A DNA stretch of 64,000 nt from Pristionchus mayeri (taxonomy: Eukaryota; Nematoda; Chromadorea; Rhabditida; Neodiplogasteridae). Shown piece by piece: positions 56,927 through 64,000 of the stretch (position 1 is the stretch's first letter; each line of letters begins with the position of its first letter). The position numbers were made by a program, and so were the translations under genes. Under the pieces are notes generated by a model. It saw only the letters and a program-made list of their open reading frames with translations. It did not search any database and was not told the origin of the DNA. The stretch lies in assembly GCA_036245805.1 (NCBI GenBank), contig BTRK01000004.1, forward strand, positions 36,999,541 to 37,063,540, in the 5' to 3' direction.

Positions 56927-58936
56927 ATGATTCAATCCGAGCCCTTCTACTTTGTAACCCAATTCGGCGATAAAATTTGGATGTTTCATATGATTCGCAT
57001 CGAAGAATTGGACTCGTTATCTGGTCTTTATCGCATACTTGAATCGATTGAAGTTAGTTATTTTATAATTCGCATTGCTAACATTCCATCTTCAATTGCA
57101 GGCTGGGCTGATTATCATTTTTGCTCTAATTACACCATATTTTATGTATTACACTTTTAGTTATCCAGTCAGTTTAAAAACTTATAACATGTCATGTGTA
57201 TATCTCAGCCTGTACATCTAAACCTCGTTTTCATCACAAACTACTCAATTTTTATGCTTGCCATATCTTGTCTAGGAAGATTGGGCCAGATATTGTATGA
57301 GACAGGCCTCCTCGGAGAGCGAGGTAGTTTTGATGTATTTATTTTGAAAATAAAAATTGACAGTGTGATCTCAGGTACTATTTCACGATATACAATGACG
57401 ATCTATTGTGAACGGTATTGTAACATTATTTTTTTCATAAAAAAATACTCAAAAAATGCACTGCACAATACGTCTCTGTAGATCGAAAAAGCCATAAAAT
57501 TGTACAAGAAGAGTTGCAGTTGCTTAGCCCTTCGCTTCGTTCGAGATTATGAAAGAAACCAGAGGCTTTACATATCAGCGATTTATATCGTCCAAGATTT
57601 AGTTGTGTCCAATTTGTCAGCTTGGATACTTATGCATGGTTAGTAATCGAAATGAAATAGGAATTGCTAAAGCTTTGGAAAATAAGTAGTCGGATGATAA
57701 CCGTAGGATAATAACCATCCTGATAGCCAAAATTACTGCTCTTCTGTGATGTGTTCACGGAAGAGTTGGGAACAAACTGGGAACATTCTTTTAAAAGAGA
57801 ACAATTTTGCTTACCACCAAGAAGGATGCCATCAGACCCAGTGTCCTTTGCAGGATTTATACCTGGCTATCCGACCATGCTGGCAACAATCATTCCAAAC
57901 ACTCTTTTCCATCATGTGAGTTTTTAATTTTGCATAACTGATTTAAACTTAAACGTTTACAACAAATCAGATTACAGCTCATCAAACGATTATTGCGAGA
58001 AAACGAAATTAGGTTGGAAAACCTGAATATTCGCGATATTCGCCGACCTCTTAATAGCCCTGGCACTCATTCCACTTTAAGGTACTTTTTTGGTAATTAT
58101 GAAGAACTTGTGAGCTGATATTCAACATTTTCAAAAAAATTCAAAACATTACACTTGCAGTAAATTCTTCGGCGATTCCTCCAAAGACATGTACACACTT
58201 AGTCTCAGATTGCAATTGGATGAAAACATATGGTGCTGCAAGGTAAATTGATTACGATATCAGAATTAATAACACCTCAGTAATGGTACATTTACAGCAA
58301 CTTACGCAAGGCAATGACGTCATAATGTACGCATTTGCTCTCGTTGTGGTGGGAGAGTTAAAAAAAAAATATTATTTAAATAAATATTTCAGGCAATATT
58401 CGCAGTTCCCCCACTACTTCCATACACGGAGCATTTGAAATGGATTCTGCACATATTGGTGATGCTGGCCAACTTGGGCGTTCCTATGTAAGAATTTTCT
58501 TTACGTGCATGTAACGTTAACACGTAAATTTCTTTCAGTTCGGCTATAATCGTGAATATTGTTATATCATGGTCCCTGGAAAAGTTGCGACCGCTCGTTT
58601 TCCCTGCATGTCTGGTCAACTGGGCGAAGAGGAGGAAAAATCGAAAAATAAGGTGAGTTTACTATGTCATCTTTCACAAATATTTCAAAATAACTAGTTC
58701 GAGAAATTATACCACAGCTTCTCCATTATATTCGCTTTCTCACTAATCAACCGGTAGAGGAAATGCATGGAATGAAGAGTCAATATCTAGCATCGAATTA
58801 TAGAACTCTAAAAAGACGTTTTACCTGCAGTCTCATTCCTCTCGTCGACGCTGCAATCCAATTGGACGAGGAGACCAACCACTACTTCGATCAACTATCT
58901 GATCAATGGGAACGTTCTTATGATGTTGTGAAGTAA
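56927..58936 (+). CDS. Sre-like 7TM chemoreceptor
   Basis: Probable class-e serpentine receptor, expected in the ciliary membrane of chemosensory neurons. Exons: 56927-57052 (start MIQSEPFYFVTQFGDK, just after TTTCAG), 57102-57167 (AGLIIIFALITPYFMYY), 57209-57323 (NYSIFMLAISCLGRLGQI), 57375-57414 plus 57520-57638 (join IYCERCLALRFVRDYERN, like the ER..A....DYE motif of Sre after TM3), 57854-57915, 57978-58081, 58161-58242 (YTLSLRLQLDENIWCCK), 58298-58348, 58393-58487, 58539-58652 (PIS, then AIIVNIVISWSLEKLRP) and about 58719-58936 (ends with DEETNHYFDQLSDQWE, the usual Sre tail). Phases agree through exon 11. The last exon reads LLHYIRFL only one nucleotide out of phase with the visible donor, so either an unseen splice choice or a late frameshift exists. 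Confidence 0.65.
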
Positions 58937-59510
58937 GAATGCATGTACAGAAGTACGAAGATGGCGAGAAGCCTTGTTCACACCCGATTTCGATGATAGT
59001 TGTATTGGTGTGCCAGCTTACTGCATAGTTTATACTCGTTACACTCTAGCTATGAACATCGAATGATGATTGTTCGAAAAATAACATTGCAATGTACGCT
59101 CCGTCCGACTTCTTAAAATGTAGAGACAAAATATAGTACAATGAGATGCAAGATAGATACGATCCAAAAATTCACGAGATCGAGCATGCTTTCGAAGTAC
59201 TTGAGTTGCCTTCCGGGTTCAGTCCCCGCATCTCCGTGACCTGCAAAACAGTATTACGGTTTCATTTTTGCTCAATAATATTAGGGATAACTTCGCAAGA
59301 AATGATACATTTCGTTCTACATTATTTTTAACTGGCCATTAAGTAAACTCAGAACGGCACTAGGTCGGATGAGAACTATGACATCATTTCGACTTTGATA
59401 TATCAAAGGCGGTATGATGTCATAGTTCTCATCCGACCTAGTGCCCGCAGAACTAAGCGAGTAATTTTTTGCGAAGCTATCCATAGATTTACTATGCATG
59501 CATCTGTCTG
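58937..59510. other. convergent intergenic region
   Basis: Lies between the 3' ends of the Sre-like and cyclase genes. Contains a tRNA-like T arm near 59213 (CCGGGTTCAGTCCCCG) without convincing other arms, and the hairpin MITE at 59356-59445. Confidence 0.4.
59356..59445. repeat. short hairpin MITE (copy 3)
   Basis: 90-bp near-perfect hairpin with ends GGCACTAGGTCGGATGAGAA and complement. The best preserved copy of the family at 407-481 and 3631-3719. Confidence 0.8.
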
Positions 59511-62500
59511 CTAGTATTTGTATAATCGCTTGACCTGAAATACAAGAAAGATAGCAGATACTTTGTTCTCGATGGCTCCTGGCTGACAGATATTCAGTAG
59601 CTCCTCGTAGCCTTCGATCGAGTGGACGGCAGGGTCTGAATTGTGTGTTTGGTTTCATCGCAGTTGACGCCATTGTGTTTTCCCGAACATGATATTTGAG
59701 AACTAAAGTAATACAAAATTGTGAATTTTCCATAATGTCAGATATGCTTTAGCAATTACAATATAATCATGAGCAGCAAAGCCTACCTCTGGGGCGTTTC
59801 ACAATTTCCCAGATGGACTTCTTCAGACTCCGTTGTAGGAAGTACGTCTCCATCTCGCCCTTGCCCTGCAAAATATATCAATCTCACTCAATACTTATTC
59901 AATTATGATAATATCATATTTACTTATAAACGCCAAATTATAGAATAACATAGTCATGATTACAAAGGCAGACACGAAATGTACCTTTATCGGGATCCTT
60001 CCGCGGGAGATGAAATCGAAACGGCCTGAGCGCGAGGCGCACCTATAAGCAATATCATGCTCAAATGCTAGCCACCGACAGCTTGTTGATAAACAATCAA
60101 CATATTAAAGTCAACACTGTGGTGTATTTTTTTAGAACTGGAAATCTTGTTAAAACTCTTTGAACTCAGTGATACATTTGGAACACTTTATTTCTCACCA
60201 TCTGTAGAGTTCTAAAATTATCAATTCTAAATTTATACAACCCGGTCAAAACATCAGAGAAAAACCTACTTGTGCGCCTTGGCAGAGAGATGGATGCGCC
60301 CGGGCAGCGAGTGGGTCTCCATTCGAGAGGCGGTTGTTATTGCCTCTCCGTACATGCAGTATCTGTACAGAAATTTTTCATTCTTCCGACCATGCTTAGA
60401 TACAATAAAGACAGATCGGAAAATTAACAATATTCATTATTTTCAAATTCTGACAAATAAAATATATAACCTCGGTTTATCTTCACTGACGACGCCCGCG
60501 ACAATGGGCCCAGAGTGGATTCCGATGCGCACCTAAACTTGACATTTGATCTTTCCTTCTTCTTAGGCGCTTACCAGAAGGGGCTCGTCAGTCCGAGGGT
60601 CACGGACTTCTCGTGATTCCCACAACATTCCTGTAACGTTATGAGTATTTGACGCAGTACAAATTCATTACACGAAAATGTTGGAAAATGATAGGAGGAA
60701 CCCTCCTCTTTCGACAACTTTTTCACAGTACTATGGTATCCATTTATGATTACACCGCGGTCGATTTTCAGGATGAATACCATACAGTAATCTCACCAAG
60801 CGCTGTGTGGCAGAGTATTTCGGCGTGCTCTTCTATGTGTTCGGGGATTCCCGAAACAGTCATGTAGCAGTCGCCGACCGTTTCCACTTTGTACACCTAA
60901 AAAAGCTAATATCCAAAACAACAAATGTGTGTGTTTGTTGTCGCATTATATTTCGACCCAACTGAAAGACTACAGCAAAAGCACGGTAAAGGATTGAATT
61001 TCTGCTTGCGGAAGGAAATCATCATTCCACACAGTGATGGATCGTTGGTTCCCAGATTGCGCGATTTTGGTGTATAAACTTACAAACAACAACAGCAACA
61101 ACAATAACAATAACAATAACAATAACAACAAAAACAACAAACAATGATGCATCAAACTCCGCCGACTCGCTTCAATGTCTTACTCACATGATCATTGAAG
61201 CCGACGAGACGATCAAAGCGAGTGAAGAGATCATTCAGCATTACGACTATCTGAATTGTATTTCTTTATTTATTTTTAATTATTTTTAATATCTCAACCT
61301 GCTTCGGTTCGCACTTGGTGACGATCGTCGCGAACTGTGGCACGTCGCTGAACATGATCGATGCCTCGTCGTATTGCACTGCAAATTCGTTGTTCTCGAT
61401 GACATTCCTTCATTCTCGGTTCCAGATTTTTTTTTTCGAGAGCACTTGTAGTGTCGACGACATCATTATTCTATCTTGTCAATCTCAGTAACTCGCTGTA
61501 CTCAATATGCGTTATTCCCATTCACCATTTCTGCACCAGGTCGGATGATTACCTTCCGGATGCCAACCAAAAATTGGACCGTGCTCTTGTGAAAGTTCTA
61601 CAGAAGGGTCATTGTTTGGTTGCCATCCGGAAGGTTATAATCCGACGTGGATCATAAGTGTCACTTTTCCAGTTATTTTCCGTGCATCGTCATCACAACC
61701 ATAATTTTGTAAATGCAAAATGTGTTAGAGTTTACTTTTTAACAGTTCTCATAAGAAATCACACACACACTTGCTTCAATGTCCTGATTGTTGAGGTACT
61801 TCTCAGCAACCGAAGGCGGCAGCAGATCTTTGAGGAGAGCGTCGGTCTTCTCGCGCTCCTAGAAATCAGCGCATTTCACAGCAAAATCCTGCTACTGTGT
61901 TCATAAAAATGTCCCGTCATCCAGTTTAAATTACAAAAAAACACGTGGAGGCACCTTCTCAAGATCTCTCGCCATCGTCTCCAACTGCTCGTTGTTCGCT
62001 TCGAGTTGAAGGCTGAAACAATACATTTACTTGCCGCAGACTATATTGTAAGCGAGTGGATCTACGATTGCATCCCTTGAGATCAAAACTTCATCTTACG
62101 AAATTACAAGGAATATGACAACCACCGCCAAGCACAGCATTTCCGAATTTGTCATACTATGCTTCCTATAGCCGTATATGGATGTCCGGAACCCGTTAAT
62201 TATAGTCGAGAACGAGAGGACAAGTTAATACGGGGGCACTTTTGAGCTCATCTGACATGAAATATTACAATCTTGCTAACTTCTTCCGCATTAGAAAGTC
62301 GGCATTTGCTCACTTGACTTCGACGTCAGTGAGCCGTTGCTGGTTGAGCAGGATGATATCCCTAGTAGCATCGTGCAGCGGCATCGCAGTCAGTCGCATC
62401 CCGTATTGCAGCAGCTGGATAAAGGAAAAGGTTCATAAACGAGATTTTACCCATTTTGATTTCGGGGGATGGACTGTGAGGTGTCGTGAAGAGAATATTG

Positions 62501-63982
62501 TAAAGGTAAACTTAAAGTAAAGGTACATCCCATCTTCGAGACTGGGCTGGAGGGTGAAAACACTGCTGTGCCTCAGTCGGACTGACTCAGACTCTATAGT
62601 GCCCACAAAGCAGCTGGATACACCAGACGAATGAAGACACATCAGCAGTCTCGTACCCTGTTTTCACTTTCGTTCACTTTCTAAGCTCTGAGACAACAGC
62701 GTAACGCATATTTCCAAAACAATATTGTTAAATATTCAGTAAACCTCAGGAATGCTGGTGACGTAGGGCGAGCAAAGGTAGATGATGTGCTTGTTTGATG
62801 ACAGTACCATCATTTGACCCTGAATCATCAAATATCCTCCATAATTCTGCTAAAAAAATTGAAAACTCTACTATACTCGTAACTCTGTAATTACTGGAAA
62901 TATCGCTAATTCGTGTCAGCTGTTTGCCCCTGAATAGTTCGGGTCCGTAATTCGGGTCACCGTCTCTTCATTTACTACAGTCTCTAGACTGATCGAGCGG
63001 CGAGAAATGTGGGAATTGAAGTTTTAAAAAAATAGGGTTTCAATTTTCAGACAAATTGCGCTAGATAGCTGATAAGCTCGTGAGTTATGTAGCGCATGCT
63101 CGAGAATGAGCATAAATGACCTGCAAATTGGAGTTCTAGAAGGGAAGTCCTCCAAAATATTGGTCACCTTGAGCGTTAGATGCAGTCCCTGGACGTGCGA
63201 GAGGTCATCGGCGGAACTGTAACTGCAACAATTAACGTGTGGCCGTGCTAGGGTTCTCTTAGCGAAAATTGTTTGCCGCATTTGCAAGTATGTTTCATGG
63301 GCGATTTAGCCGATGAGCACTTCTATACTTAGCGCACCTGATACGTACCTGAACATTGAGCAAAAAATTTGCAATAAGAGAACCCAAGTGTTAAAGAGCA
63401 AATGATGGTCACCATGTTTGGATAATAACTGAAACTTGCACTATTTCTATGTTCCCAGGACTACTATCGTATATGTCATCAGAAGATGACGATATAGTGT
63501 GAAATGAGGTACTAGCGTTCGATAAACGGGTCAGCGTCTCTTCATTTCCAATACTATCTCATCACTCTATCAGTCACGACAGTAAGTGTTTGAGATTGAA
63601 GAGGCAAAGGCCCCCTTATCGAACTCTAATTCCCACCTCTCCGATCCGGCCTTCATCGTTCTCGCCTCGCTCGGACTCGCCCTTGCCTGAAGCATATAGT
63701 TAGAGAAGCTTTGCCACGGTCTCACCGTCCCATATGTAAGATAAAAGTCAGGTACAACTCTTGCAGAGCGCCGCAACGACTAATCTCGAATTGTCTATAC
63801 AAAAGTTGCGATTGGCCGGATTTCGAACTAAATGCGATTTTCGAGCACATACCTGCAGTACGAAGACGGCATTGATGAAGTTGCAGATGTTGTCGAAGTC
63901 GAGGGCAATTTGAGGGCGAGTGATCTCGAAGAGACGCATGACGGGAGTGCCCGGGACGAGAAGGTCACGAGGGAGGTGGTTA
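59511..63982 (-). CDS. atypical soluble guanylate cyclase (5' exons outside window)
   Basis: Converts GTP to cGMP; in worms this family (gcy-31 to gcy-37) acts in gas- and body-cavity-sensing neurons, and the linker here looks closest to the gcy-31/gcy-33 type. Minus-strand exons: 63982-63853 ([20 protein letters not shown]), 63686-63637, 63222-63168, 62819-62745 ([19 protein letters not shown]), 62414-62314 ([17 protein letters not shown]), 62012-61955 (coiled coil, [17 protein letters not shown]), 61858-61771, 61378-61299 (MFSDVPQF), 61250-61188, 60896-60797 ([15 protein letters not shown]), 60630-60575, 60532-60471 ([15 protein letters not shown]), 60362-60270 ([15 protein letters not shown]), 60042-59985, 59865-59787 ([10 protein letters not shown]) and 59635-59511. 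Every junction is in phase. Both metal-binding Asp and the guanine-selecting Glu and Cys are present; the usual Asn before TASR is Thr. The haem-binding (H-NOX) exons lie beyond 64000. The last exon could instead splice at about 59562. Confidence 0.9.
61088..61142. repeat. AACAAT/AAC microsatellite
   Basis: About 55 bp of AAC and AATAAC repeats within a cyclase intron. A minus-strand poly-Leu frame across it is an artefact. Confidence 0.9.
61531..61652. repeat. hairpin MITE related to the CACTAGGTCGG family
   Basis: Inverted repeat of about 120 bp: AGGTCGGATGATTACCTTCC, then GGATGCCAACCAAA; the right arm ends TCCGACGTGG. Only the terminal AGGTCGGATGA is shared with 59356-59445. In a cyclase intron. 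Confidence 0.65.
62505..62665 (-). mobile_element. SINE-like repeat with CCTTTA tail
   Basis: On minus: CAGCAGTGTTTTCACCCTCC, then AGCCCAGTCTCGAAGATGGG, then ATGTACCTTTACTTTAAG and a final TTTACCTTT. Shares its 3' half with 7425-7605. Lies in an intron of the cyclase gene, in the same strand sense as that gene. Confidence 0.55.
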
Positions 63983-64000
63983 CTACAATTCACATAATAA

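Noticed and set aside
59168..59240. tRNA gene
   Set aside because: There is a plausible T arm (CCGGGTTCAGTCCCCG) and weak acceptor pairing, but no acceptable A box or anticodon arm.
60970..61155. Minus-strand poly-Leu open frame
   Set aside because: Translation of the AAC/AAT microsatellite in a cyclase intron.
1..64000. CRISPR array, rRNA or bacterial operon
   Set aside because: No regularly spaced direct repeats, no rRNA landmarks, and the genes are spliced eukaryotic genes.

Overview
This is AT-rich, intron-rich nuclear DNA from a nematode, very probably a rhabditid or diplogastrid worm. The evidence is a pair of nematode-specific transthyretin-like genes, an expansion of fast-evolving F-box proteins, serpentine chemoreceptors, an atypical soluble guanylate cyclase, short introns ending in TTTCAG, and many mariner elements. 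I see no rRNA, no CRISPR array and no bacterial-type operon.

Left part (1-9.1 kb): the window opens inside a mariner. Two transthyretin-like secreted-protein genes follow, head to head (minus 2718-491, plus 3440-9042), with matching exon architecture. Their introns are swollen by foldback elements, a mariner, a SINE-like repeat and short hairpin MITEs. The plus-strand copy carries a frameshifting deletion. From 9.1 to 11.6 kb lies a Tc1-type foldback element split by a second, degenerate mariner.

Middle (12-29 kb): five related F-box-type genes alternate with fragments or copies of one 7TM chemoreceptor family, which suggests repeated duplication of an F-box + receptor unit. One receptor is interrupted by a 3.3-kb palindromic element that itself contains a 409-bp MITE. 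One F-box gene has a mariner in its last exon. A sixth F-box gene lies at 43.3-41.7 kb.

Accessory stretch (29-57 kb): almost entirely repeats. These are foldback elements, Mutator-type MITEs with 9-bp target duplications, an element with GC-rich GGCCCC subterminal repeats, and a ~2.4-kb interspersed repeat (R1) whose three main copies share a TATA + initiator core-promoter arrangement and two conserved stem-loops. Pieces of an unrecognised Cys-containing gene family appear at 31.1-32.3, 34.4-34.9 and 38.8-39.2 kb.

Right end (56.9-64 kb): a 12-exon Sre-like chemoreceptor gene on plus, converging with a minus-strand gene for an atypical soluble guanylate cyclase (linker, coiled coil and full cyclase domain in 15 exons; haem-domain exons lie beyond the window). 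In this cyclase a normally conserved catalytic Asn is Thr.

Exon limits were placed by hand from splice signals, reading phase and paralogue comparison. Family names come from motif recognition, without database searches.
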